DNA of 38,433 bases from Paulinella micropora (Eukaryota > Cercozoa > Imbricatea > Euglyphida), in NCBI GenBank assembly GCA_009731375.1, contig BJOX01000378.1, positions 21,232-59,664 on the forward strand, in the 5' to 3' direction. The notes under the pieces are model-generated. The model did no database searches. It was given only the letters and a program-made list of their open reading frames with translations, and was not told the DNA's origin. This document shows, one piece after another, positions 10,109 through 19,189 of this stretch. A program made the translations under genes and the position numbers. Position 1 is the first letter of the stretch, and each line of letters begins with the position of its first letter.

Positions 10109-10238
10109 CAGATAGATATAGATAGATAGGTAGANNNNNNNNNNATGGATGGATGGATGGATGGATGGATGGATGCATGGATGGATGGATAGGTGGATAG
10201 GTGGATGGGTAGGTAGGTAGATAGATAGACAGACAGAC

Positions 10239-10330
<92 letters not shown>
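9907..10330 (+). repeat. (GTAGA)n, (GATA)n and (GATG)n arrays
   Basis: Pentanucleotide GTAGA units lead to GATA arrays, a 10-N gap (10135-10144), GATG units, and GATA again. Confidence 0.9.
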
Positions 10331-10331
<1 letters not shown>

Positions 10332-10517
10332 TGTGTAATCTATGGGCGTGGCATAGCTTTAAAAGCCATAAGCCTTCTATACTACCACCGGGCAGGAACT
10401 CTCAGCACAAGCTGCACAGCAACCATCCGCTCGATTTGGTGGCCGTGCCCAGTTCAAGCCGAAAGGTAGCCGAGTCCTTGAGCTGTACAGGAATAACCAC
10501 TAAAAAGACTCCTCCAG
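10331..10517. other. Unique sequence, no gene seen
   Basis: About 190 bp between a GATA array and a SINE fragment. There is a weak B-box-like GTTCAAGCC near 10454, but no convincing tRNA or coding signal. Confidence 0.4.
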
Positions 10518-10645
10518 CGTCTGGAAGTGTTGGAACTGCCCTTGCGGGGGTGTCATTAGAGCTTATCGTCAATTCTTCGTACTCCCCTCGCGGGTGAGAC
10601 GATGGAGGCGCATGTGCAGAAATGCATCAGCCATGGACAGAGAAG

Positions 10646-10646
<1 letters not shown>
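10518..10646 (+). mobile_element. tRNA-headed SINE, 3' half
   Basis: It matches the body and 3' end of the SINE (CGTCTGGAAGTGTTGG to GACAGAGAAGCATT) and lacks the tRNA-like head. An ATT tail (10647-10684) follows, and then immediately the head of another copy. Confidence 0.75.

Positions 10647-10684
<38 letters not shown>
10647..10684 (+). repeat. (ATT)n microsatellite / SINE tail
   Basis: Tail of the upstream SINE. The next SINE starts (GGACACCG) at the first base after it. Confidence 0.9.
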
Positions 10685-10885
10685 GGACACCGTGATAGCC
10701 CAGTGGTCAAGTTCTACCATCTGGGCCCTGTCGCCAGTTCGATTCCCGTCGGTGCCACCAGTATTTTCATTGAACATACCGGTCCGTCTGGAAGTGTTGG
10801 AACTGCCCGTGCGGGGGTGTCATTAGAACCTATCGTCAATTCTTCGTACTCCCCTCACGGGTGAGACGATGGAGGCGCATGTGCA
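10685..10885 (+). mobile_element. tRNA-headed SINE, complete 5' head, 3'-truncated
   Basis: It starts GGACACCGTGA. The A-box match TAGCCCAGTGG (10696-10706) and B-box match GTTCGATTCC (10737-10746) form an internal Pol III promoter as in tRNA-derived SINEs. GACACCG at the start can pair 6 of 7 with CGGTGCC just before an encoded ACCA, giving a tRNA-sized head of about 75 nt. The body follows and stops after GGCGCATGTGCA, without the usual tail. The cloverleaf is imperfect, so this is not a tRNA gene. Confidence 0.75.
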
Positions 10886-11160
10886 TTTTCTGTTGCCTTT
10901 CCGGGCGAAGCCCGGCGTGTTATTTTTTTACTGATTTGCCTTTGGCCACTGTCACATGCTTGTCTGCTTCTTTCTGGCTTGTTTTCTCTTTCTCTGTCTG
11001 CTCAGCTAGCGAGAAAGCTTATTCGTCTGAAAATTCCCTTCCCACCCACGCATTATAAAATATATATATATAGTTATATCTTCCCTCTCCCTCTTCCCCC
11101 TCTATCGCTTTCTCTTTCTTTCTCTCCCCCTACCCCCTTCCATCTCTCTCTCTCTCTCTC

Positions 11161-11163
<3 letters not shown>
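10886..11163. other. No gene seen; T/C-rich sequence
   Basis: Unique DNA with a CT microsatellite near 11144-11163. Confidence 0.5.

Positions 11164-11200
<37 letters not shown>
11164..11200 (+). repeat. Poly-A run (37)
   Basis: A homopolymer directly after a CT array. No clear retroposon body precedes it. Confidence 0.85.
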
Positions 11201-11202
<2 letters not shown>

Positions 11203-12289
11203 AAAGGAGAAGTTTAATGCGTTTGCATTAGGGAGCAGAGCGCCTTCGCATTCATCGTCTAGGCATGTCAAGTTACAGCTCTGTTTGCCCTTTTCCGTTC
11301 TCCGGCCGGGCCTGAGAGTGTAATTATTCCCTTCCTATAATACTCAAACTACGAAATTTGAGATTTTCGTGTTTCGACAAAAAAAATTAGGTGGTTTTCT
11401 CCTAGCTGGTTTGTAGTCTACTGCGGTAAAAGTATCAAGAGATATTTTGTACAAGTAATCAAAAACACTCAAGGTTACTATGTATATACTTGGATAGCTT
11501 TAACATGCTTTGTGCCCCGGTAAAAGATAGCTGATGCACTCAGGGAACCCTTTCCTCTGGCATCTTTTCCTAGACCGGCCGGCACCGACACCCACCAGAA
11601 AAAATGATTGAGTTCCCGGGATTTTTTCAAAAAAATGGTGAAAAAGCTACAAAAACCCGGTGGCAGCCTAGGGAAACTAAGGCTTTTGAAGTACTGCTCC
11701 TTTTTTCAAAAGGGCTGCAGATTCAGAAAGCTCAGGCTCAGCATCGATATTGCCCTGGACCAACTTGGCCCATGATTATGGTGAATTATAGTCAAACTTT
11801 GCCCAATAACTTTTTTTAAATCAGTGAACAAAACACAAAACTTTTAACCGTTATATTTGAAATTTGAATTTCTCTTTTTTTTTTTTTTTTTTTTTTTTAA
11901 TCAGTGTAAACCAGATCACAGCGTGATCTTTATATACAACAAAAAAAATGCGATTGAAAAAATATAGAAGATATCAAAAACTCGATTTCAAAGTAATAGT
12001 TGCCTGGAGTCCGTTCAAGTTTAGACTGACTAAAACTACCTAAAAAACACTGATGATATGGCTCAATGGTGTGACTCCTCAGTAGCCGGACTCGACATCA
12101 TGAGTCCATGAGGAAACGGATCCGGAGAGTAAGCTCAGGCGCTCAACCGACGATATTTACCAATCTACCCCTATTAGTAACTACTGTTCCCGTATAACTG
12201 AGACGGGGAGGCCCCGGAGGGATCAAGTTGTAGGCGCAGATAGGTAAATATGCGACCCGGCCTTTTCTTATACTACGTGACCCCTATAC
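11201..12289. other. Intergenic sequence left of the LTR element
   Basis: AT-rich unique DNA with no supported gene. It includes a T run at about 11876-11898 and a hammerhead-ribozyme-like string near 12096-12124 (see findings). Confidence 0.5.
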
Positions 12290-12293
12290 ACAG
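12290..12293. repeat. Target-site duplication, left copy (ACAG)
   Basis: ACAG immediately outside the left LTR, matching ACAG immediately outside the right LTR at 22907-22910. Integrases of this class make short staggered cuts of 4-6 bp. Confidence 0.8.
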
Positions 12294-12530
12294 TGTAATG
12301 CCCCCAACGATAGCTCGTAAAAAGTCGGTAATACAACCAAACACAGTCCTCAAGAATGAGAATGATGTCTCGTTTTATTAGCTCAGTGAAGCCAAAAAGG
12401 AAAACGGCAACAGACCAGGAATAAAATGGCATCAGGTCCAATCCGGACAAATAATACTGAAAAACAAGCTGGTGCACCTGTCACCAGGAAAAGGTATTTT
12501 TTACCGGCTATCCGGGGGGTGATGCCTACA
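12294..12530 (-). repeat. 3' LTR
   Basis: 237 bp, bounded by TG...CA on either strand (minus strand TGTAGGCATC...GCATTACA). It matches 22670-22906 with two substitutions (12375 T against G; 12444 C against A). It retains a minus-strand AATAAA polyadenylation signal. It contains the near-palindrome GGTATTTTTTACC near 12493-12505, whose minus strand is an AT-rich TATA-like stretch. Confidence 0.95.
12374..12379 (-). promoter_or_regulatory. Polyadenylation signal AATAAA in the 3' LTR
   Basis: The minus strand reads CTAATAAAACG. The same place in the 5' LTR (22750-22755) reads AATACA. Confidence 0.6.
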
Positions 12531-12533
12531 GTA

Positions 12534-12542
12534 CCCCCTCCC
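12534..12542 (-). promoter_or_regulatory. Polypurine tract (plus-strand DNA primer site)
   Basis: The minus strand reads GGGAGGGGG three bases before the start of the 3' LTR. This is where the RNase H-resistant primer for second-strand synthesis is expected. Confidence 0.75.
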
Positions 12543-13372
12543 GATTTTATGACGGAAATAGCATTTTCGTCATACACCTTCTGATTTCTTTCTGCAAATA
12601 GTATGCGCTATGGAGTCATGCCACACAGCGCATCGACCCACGGATAGACGCTAAAAGACGATAAATATATCCTCATACGGCACGTCAAAGCGGATTCTCT
12701 AGCCTTTCTTGTAAATTTTGAACTCCTTCCCCTCAATTTTTTTTTTTTTCTTTTTTTTTTCGGCAGTATGTCAAGAACAAACGTACAATTAATAAAAAAA
12801 TACAAGCAACGTGGTGCTGTAGTACGATTCCCCCTTTGATCTCCTTCTTCTTCTTATCATTATCATTATTATTATTATTATTCACAGGGAGATCGTAAGT
12901 ACATTGTCTTTTTTAATGACATACCCTTGTATAAGGCGGATATCCTATGATATAGTATTAGGGGGCCAGTCCTAATAGCTATATCCGAAGTCGAGGTGTA
13001 TGTACCCGACCCTGCGATATACCGACACAAGTAGAGATTGACCGTGCTCAGGTACGACAGTATATAATCTATCGTAAAAAATAATTTAATGAAAGTTTCA
13101 GAGAACATTTCATTTTCGAGAACATCATCCCAGGACTTGGAAAGGGTCATACCCGGGAACACCATCGCTCAATACACTAGCGATCCCCGTATACGGTGTA
13201 GTATCATCGTCGATCGACCTTTCGCACTCGTATGTTGCGATCGAATGCCAAGTTATATCACTGAGTCTTTTTAATATTCATATTGATAACTGATGATGCA
13301 TGATCAAATCATGATACGCCGTGGGCAATCAATCAGTTTATTTGAGACGCATAAAGAAAAATAGTTTCTTTG
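12543..13372 (-). other. Non-coding 3' internal region of the retrotransposon
   Basis: 830 bp between the pol stop and the polypurine tract, without a supported ORF. It includes a CTT/ATT-type simple repeat near 12843-12883 and T runs near 12738-12760. No envelope-like gene was found. Confidence 0.6.
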
Positions 13373-16300
13373 TCACTGCCTTCGTCGTCTGGCGCGGATT
13401 TCTTTGCCTGGTGGAGGACCACCAACAAAAGTCAGATCGAACTTTGACTGTTCGAGAATGTCCCAGATCTTATTAGGGATTCCGCCCAACGATAATTCAA
13501 AAGGGACATCAAGCACTCCTCTTGGCAGTGTCTGAATGGTCCACGCAGTGTAATCCTTGTCTCTGGGAGTAATTGTATCATCCCATGTCTCGAGACTTTT
13601 TGCGTCTTTATATACTGGCAGATAATGTCTTGCCTTTGGATCCTCAACCGGGTCCATACTTCTCCAGAACTGGAGTATCGGTTGTACTATCTTTGCGGCT
13701 GATGATATTTTGAGTGTCCGTGTGACACGCATCTGTCGTGGGACCGCCACGACCCGCATCAAGTATAAGTCTGAGAGAGTGTCATCAGCGACATGTTGTT
13801 CCGCTGGTCTCATCAGATAGAAAACATTTTTCACCCATGCGATGGTTGCTATCGCATCGCCTTCCTTCCATCGCTCATGGACAATCTCAACGTTGCCCGC
13901 GTTTGGGTCAGTGTCCGTCCCCTCCTCCTCCTGGTGGACGTCCTTTGATCTCATCGACCTCATCGCCTTCCTCGGTTGGTCGTTGATAAGATCATTCCGC
14001 GCTCTCCTTAGCTGCGCCTCTGTGATCTTCTCCTTCTTTCCGCTATGCTCTCGCGGAGACTTGGACTGAGTCCCCACCGCGCTTATGCGGTCAGTCTTCT
14101 CCTTGCTGTCCACCTCACTCTCCTCCTTCTCAGCTATCGGTGCCCGATAAGCATCGTCTTGGTCTATGCCAGCCTCCTTGTGGATGGGCGGCACCTCTTT
14201 GAAATCATCCTTCATCCGTTTTAACGCCTCCTCAACGGATTCATCTTCCAGTAAGAAGGGATCATACTTAATCAGCCTTCTTACATTCACAATTTGCACC
14301 TTCCCTCTACCCCTGATCTTGTAATTCAGAGGTCCCGTCTGTTCCATAATCTGATAAGGTCCTTTCCAGTGAGTGAACAGCTTAGAGCTGACTCCCTTCG
14401 GGACTTGAGGATGGTACAATAGTACAATATCCCCGACCTGGAACTTGATCTGATCCAAGTGCGCTTGTCGCACCCCTTCAGCATCAGTCTTTCGGCGCTC
14501 CGCCTCTCTATGCGCCCTGACTATTTGTTCCGCCTCCATCTTCACTCTAAGTCTCATCCCAAACAACTCATCCGCATCCGCCCAAGTGTCTTTTGGGTGA
14601 AGGAGCGAAGTCGGGATATCAGGCTCACGCCCATATACTAACTGATATGGCGAGATTGAGCTCTTCGAGCCTCCTAACGCCGTAGAGGGTAGACAGTTCA
14701 TTGCAAACGCAAATGATGGTGCTGCCTCGACCCATGCTCTTTGATTCTCCTTCTTCGTGCAATACATCTTTAGCGAGGCTTTGAGGGGTCTGTGTACCCG
14801 CTCGATTTTCCCATTTGCTCGCGGGTTATAGGCAGTAACATATTGCCATTTCATCCCGTAATACTTAGATAGTTTGTCGATGACCTCGTTATTAAAGTCC
14901 GAGCCTCGATCAGAACATATCTTTCTTGGTACTCCGATCTGTGAGATGATCCTATCGATCAGCGCCTCGGCCGTCGTCTTGCCGGTAACGTCTTTGACAG
15001 GGATGATCCACACATAGTTGGTGGCTCTGTCAATAGCCGTAAGGAGGTATTTGTAACCATCCTTCGATTCTGGGAAAGGTCCCACATGATCAATGTGTAT
15101 AAACTCAAACATCCCCGCATGAAGAGGAAATTCGCCAATCAGGCCGAAATTTGCCTTCAGTGGTGTTTTGTTTATCTTGCACGGGATGCATGCATCCACC
15201 GCCTGATCTATCTCCTCCTTCATCTTCTTCCACCAGAATCGCCTCGCTACGAACATATGAGTTCGTTGTCGACCCGGATGCGCCAAAAGTGGGCAATTGT
15301 GGGCTGCGACAAATATAAATCGTCTCAGACTCTCCGGTACCCAAAGGGTCCATTTGTCCGGCTGTGACGCATAGCGACCGTGAAGGCCCTTGTACCACAG
15401 TAGACCATCTCTCCATCCCATCTCCTTCATCTGATCTTTGATCGCTTTCGTCATCCGTAGCTCATCCGGGTTCTGATATAACTGTATCAGTTCTTTAAAC
15501 TCCGGATCTTGAGCCTGTTGTTGCCTCCATGCGGTAGGCGAGGCTATATGGATAGTACCATCTTCTAGCCGTACCCCGATTCTTTCCGGGTCATCGTCTA
15601 GGTCACTTCTCCGCTCTTGAGGAGGCTCCGCATAAACTTCCTGCGTCTCCTCTTCCTCTCTTATGTTCGCCTTCGCATTCTCATATACCTCATAGGACCA
15701 CTCAGCGTCCTCCTGGGTATGTAGCTCACAACATATCCCGTGATCCGGGCCTTGTGGACTGTACCGTAGACCTGTGCGGTCATATCGGACTCCACTCGCC
15801 ATCTCCATCGCCTCAATGTGGCTGACCTCATACACCTTGTCAGTGGACAAGTCTTCCATCTCCACCGTGGACACCAACGCCGATACTTCTGAGTTAAACT
15901 CTAGCCTAGAGAGGCTATCAGCGACCACATTTCGCTTTCCCGGTAGATGGACCATTGTAAAATCGAAACAAGACAAGAACGCTTGCCACCGCGCCAGCCG
16001 TCCCGTCTGTTCATGATTCATCAACCATAACAGGTTATGATGATCAGTTCTGACAGTAAATTGAGGTCCTCCCCACAAATACTCTCTGAGCCTCTTGAGG
16101 GCCCATACTACCGCCAACGCCTCTCTTTGCCTTGTGCAATAGTTTCTCTCCGCCGCACACAACTTCCTACTAATAAACATGATTGGGCGTAATTTCTTCT
16201 CCTCATCCTCTTGTTGTAATACAGCCCCAATCGCAAACTTAGATGCGTCTGTATCGACTACGAATTGTTTCGTAAAGTCGGGCATCGTTAACACCAGTCC

Positions 16301-19186
16301 TCCGTCTTTCGGGTCTTTGTAAATGAGATCTTTGAGCGCATGAAACGCTTGCAAAGCCTCTTCGTCCCACTTCTCAAAGTCTCCAAAATCTATCATTTTC
16401 TCCACTTTAGCCCGTGTTGCACCCCAATCGGGTATAAACTGGCTATAGTATTGCGCCATCGCAAGGAATGAGTGCAATTCAGTGCGGTTCTTCGGTATCG
16501 GTCGATTCATAATCTCCTCCCTCTTCTCTTTGGATATCGAGACTCGATTATGGGAGATCTCGTACCCTAAGTATGTCACACTCGTCTTGGCAAGTTGACA
16601 CTTCTTTAGATTGCACTTCAGGCCAAAAGCTCCGATGCGCCTGAATATATCGGACAAATGATCGATATGCTCCTCCATTGTGTTAGAGTATACGATAATG
16701 TCATCGATATAGCAAAATGCATATTCTCCCGCCTTCTGTCCCCGCCTTCTCATAAAGCCACCGTCAGACAAATCATCGTACTGACTGCTCAACATCTTCT
16801 GCATCGCCTTCTGGAAAAGTCCTGGGGCTTGCTTGAGGCCCATCGGAAGCACTTTCCATTGGTATATTTCCATACCCACCACAAACGCCGTCAGCCATCT
16901 GGACTTTTCCTCCAGTGGTATCTGCCAGAAGCCATTCTTAAGGTCAATGACCGAATAGAATTTTGCATTCCGCAGTACTCTCCTTCCTTCTTCTAATGTC
17001 GGGAGAGGATTTCTCTCTTCCTCCAGCACCTTGTTAACACGAGCATAGTTAACTGTCAGGCGCCATTCTCCTCCTGGCTTCGGCACTATTCTCGGTTGTG
17101 AGACTATTGGAGATGTTGATCTCTCAATAAAGTCCTCATTGAGCAGCTGTCTTGCTAGCTCCTCCGCTATCTTCGCCTCATGTATACTCAAATTCGCCCT
17201 TCGTGGTGCCGGTGACGGCTCCGCACCCGGTATTTTGTAAATAACCGCAGTGAAATCTTCAGGCTTGACACCACCTGCATGTGGAGGGTCAAAAATTTCC
17301 TTGTTCGCCTCTAATTTGGCTTTTAAAAGCTCCTTCTCCTTCTCCGTGCCTACTCCTTCTTCCAATATTTTCCGCGCCGCCTCTTGAAAATCTTCATCAG
17401 ACATCTGCTTATGCTGCTTGAGGGGTTCTCTGTCCTCCTCCAAGCCTAAGTCCTCTTCCGAGACATCATCTAGGCCCGTCTTTTCATACGTGACCGTGTC
17501 CGGCTCATCATCTTTACCGAGCTCCACCAGCATGTCAATGAGTCTCGCGTATTGCAAAGGAGCTTTACGGGTGTAAAAACCATCAAAGCATGTGAATGCT
17601 TGCGGTATCAATTTCAACTTGTCGAGGTCTCTGAGCTTCCGCTTGTATGCACTGCTCTGCTCACGAGTTCCCATACGACAAGCCACCACTAGCTGTTGCT
17701 TGCGAGAGGGTACCGGTATAGGATGATCAATAAGCCGGTCCCTTATTTCCTGCGCCCATATCGCCTTCTCATTATATGGCAGGATAATAGTATACGGCTT
17801 ATTATTTTCGAATAAAGTCCGTAAGCATTTCTTCACTTCAGACAGTGAACGCGGCCACGTGGGCTCGTCACCCCAGAAATCAGTAATAAAACTTTTAATA
17901 GTTTCTGGTGGAGTATCCGGGATTCGCCCCGTTCTCCTTGGTACAAACGCCTCCCTTTTTTCTTCTCCTACTTTCGCATGGAAACAGTATCCGTTAGTAA
18001 TATGGACATCTGTTCCTACTCCTTCCGCGAATCTCGCCAACGACGGGCTTCTTTGTGCGACACATATAATCTCCTCCTTTCGCTTCTCGATTAAGTCATC
18101 AATAGACTTTTTGTCCCAATGGCATGTCGGAACTGTGACAGTGCACACTTGGGATTCCCAATTGTCGGTCCAGGACAGTTCATCCGGTCTTACGACATGG
18201 GGGTGAACGTACACCTCAAGTGCCTCATGTGCGATGGCCATCTTTTTGTGATCCGTCGCTAGACTCAGCTCATAAGCCTCATAAGAGTCAGTAGCGTTGA
18301 AGGGATCAATATCGTTCTCTTCTCCTCTTTTTACTCCATATATCACTCGCCGTGCGGCGCAATCAATCACAGCCCCCATCGTAGCCAATTGGTCATACGA
18401 TAGTAATATTGACCCGTGGTAACCGGGGACGACATAGAGGTCCATACGGTATACTCGTGCGGATTTCAATTTAAAGGTCAGTGTGATGATTCCCGTGATA
18501 TCCGTCCGGCTGCTCACTCCTTTGAGAGTGCCCGTTGACTTTTTCATATTTCCGTCCACCCAGTCCCGGTATCGATTAAAAAACTTCCGGCCGACAATAT
18601 TAATATTCGCCATCGTATCATTACCAACTTTTAATATTGTCTTCAATGTTTCACAATAAAGTTCCGTATAACACAGAGCATCGGGCCTGTGTATATTGGC
18701 TGCGAGAACAAGAACTTTACGTTCCAAATTTTGGAGTCTTGTCTCTAAGTTTTTCAACTCCTCCTTCTTCTCCTCCTGCTTCACCTCATTAACATTTTTA
18801 TTATTCTGCGGTACTGGTGCGTTTACTATTTGAGCGACATTGTCTTGTGGTACTTGAGTACACACATTGTCTTTTTGCTCGCCACCCGCCGCGACCGTAG
18901 ACATTGAGTCTGTTCGTGGTTGTTTGCTTGGCCGAGGCGATACGTCTGCCATTGGCCTCCTCGCCTCCATCGCAAGTCTCGCCTTCCTATTTGCATCAGT
19001 TATCATTGGTAACCGTGCTGTATGAACGGGTATGAGACTACCTTGGGGCTGCAGTCTCTGTGTACCCACATCTTTGTTTTCACATAGAGGAAGCGTTGGC
19101 CCAGTCTGCACAACAGCATTAGAAAGCACTGTGACTTTAGGGTTAAACTTCACAGTCTTCTCCTTCCTCTCTTCTTCCCCCTCCAG
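13373..19186 (-). CDS. pol: Pol polyprotein (protease-like, RT, RNase H, integrase)
   Basis: An open frame of about 1,937 codons, directly after the gag TGA and in the gag frame. The first ATG (at about 19006) lies some 60 codons in, so translation by readthrough is more likely than its own start. Residues are numbered from GTG at 19153. About 165-275: retropepsin-like fold with D179-T-M instead of D-T-G. About 655-870: reverse transcriptase with D737 and YIDD at 815-818. About 960-1083: RNase H with D969, E1011, D1037 and a terminal ADSLSR. 1285-1325: integrase zinc motif H-x6-H-x29-C-x2-C. Integrase core: D1355, D1415, E1451 (D-x35-E). About 1575-1630: GPY/F module with WKGPY at 1596-1600. 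1634-1926: Glu/Lys-rich linker and a C-terminal domain I do not recognise. It copies element RNA into DNA and inserts it. No chromodomain was recognised. Confidence 0.95.
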   Translation of the reverse strand: MEGEEERKEKTVKFNPKVTVLSNAVVQTGPTLPLCENKDVGTQRLQPQGSLIPVHTARLPMITDANRKARLAMEARRPMADVSPRPSKQPRTDSMSTVAAGGEQKDNVCTQVPQDNVAQIVNAPVPQNNKNVNEVKQEEKKEELKNLETRLQNLERKVLVLAANIHRPDALCYTELYCETLKTILKVGNDTMANINIVGRKFFNRYRDWVDGNMKKSTGTLKGVSSRTDITGIITLTFKLKSARVYRMDLYVVPGYHGSILLSYDQLATMGAVIDCAARRVIYGVKRGEENDIDPFNATDSYEAYELSLATDHKKMAIAHEALEVYVHPHVVRPDELSWTDNWESQVCTVTVPTCHWDKKSIDDLIEKRKEEIICVAQRSPSLARFAEGVGTDVHITNGYCFHAKVGEEKREAFVPRRTGRIPDTPPETIKSFITDFWGDEPTWPRSLSEVKKCLRTLFENNKPYTIILPYNEKAIWAQEIRDRLIDHPIPVPSRKQQLVVACRMGTREQSSAYKRKLRDLDKLKLIPQAFTCFDGFYTRKAPLQYARLIDMLVELGKDDEPDTVTYEKTGLDDVSEEDLGLEEDREPLKQHKQMSDEDFQEAARKILEEGVGTEKEKELLKAKLEANKEIFDPPHAGGVKPEDFTAVIYKIPGAEPSPAPRRANLSIHEAKIAEELARQLLNEDFIERSTSPIVSQPRIVPKPGGEWRLTVNYARVNKVLEEERNPLPTLEEGRRVLRNAKFYSVIDLKNGFWQIPLEEKSRWLTAFVVGMEIYQWKVLPMGLKQAPGLFQKAMQKMLSSQYDDLSDGGFMRRRGQKAGEYAFCYIDDIIVYSNTMEEHIDHLSDIFRRIGAFGLKCNLKKCQLAKTSVTYLGYEISHNRVSISKEKREEIMNRPIPKNRTELHSFLAMAQYYSQFIPDWGATRAKVEKMIDFGDFEKWDEEALQAFHALKDLIYKDPKDGGLVLTMPDFTKQFVVDTDASKFAIGAVLQQEDEEKKLRPIMFISRKLCAAERNYCTRQREALAVVWALKRLREYLWGGPQFTVRTDHHNLLWLMNHEQTGRLARWQAFLSCFDFTMVHLPGKRNVVADSLSRLEFNSEVSALVSTVEMEDLSTDKVYEVSHIEAMEMASGVRYDRTGLRYSPQGPDHGICCELHTQEDAEWSYEVYENAKANIREEEETQEVYAEPPQERRSDLDDDPERIGVRLEDGTIHIASPTAWRQQQAQDPEFKELIQLYQNPDELRMTKAIKDQMKEMGWRDGLLWYKGLHGRYASQPDKWTLWVPESLRRFIFVAAHNCPLLAHPGRQRTHMFVARRFWWKKMKEEIDQAVDACIPCKINKTPLKANFGLIGEFPLHAGMFEFIHIDHVGPFPESKDGYKYLLTAIDRATNYVWIIPVKDVTGKTTAEALIDRIISQIGVPRKICSDRGSDFNNEVIDKLSKYYGMKWQYVTAYNPRANGKIERVHRPLKASLKMYCTKKENQRAWVEAAPSFAFAMNCLPSTALGGSKSSISPYQLVYGREPDIPTSLLHPKDTWADADELFGMRLRVKMEAEQIVRAHREAERRKTDAEGVRQAHLDQIKFQVGDIVLLYHPQVPKGVSSKLFTHWKGPYQIMEQTGPLNYKIRGRGKVQIVNVRRLIKYDPFLLEDESVEEALKRMKDDFKEVPPIHKEAGIDQDDAYRAPIAEKEESEVDSKEKTDRISAVGTQSKSPREHSGKKEKITEAQLRRARNDLINDQPRKAMRSMRSKDVHQEEEGTDTDPNAGNVEIVHERWKEGDAIATIAWVKNVFYLMRPAEQHVADDTLSDLYLMRVVAVPRQMRVTRTLKISSAAKIVQPILQFWRSMDPVEDPKARHYLPVYKDAKSLETWDDTITPRDKDYTAWTIQTLPRGVLDVPFELSLGGIPNKIWDILEQSKFDLTFVGGPPPGKEIRARRRRQ

Positions 19187-19189
19187 TCA
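19187..19189 (-). promoter_or_regulatory. In-frame TGA between gag and pol (candidate readthrough stop)
   Basis: The minus strand reads GAA TGA CTG GAG GGG. The frame is open on both sides, so a single decoding of TGA would join gag to pol. UGA followed by CU resembles the leaky UGA-CUA context known from viral and cellular readthrough. Its function here is inferred. Confidence 0.6.

Noticed and set aside
10685-10759. Functional tRNA gene
   Set aside because: The D and T stems pair poorly, the A box is offset by about three bases, CCA is encoded, and the same head occurs many times fused to a SINE body.
11164-11200. Processed pseudogene or LINE poly-A tail
   Set aside because: The sequence before it is a CT array and unique DNA with no coding or retroposon signature.
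12543-13372. Envelope gene downstream of pol
   Set aside because: No frame of useful length, signal peptide or membrane segment is present there.
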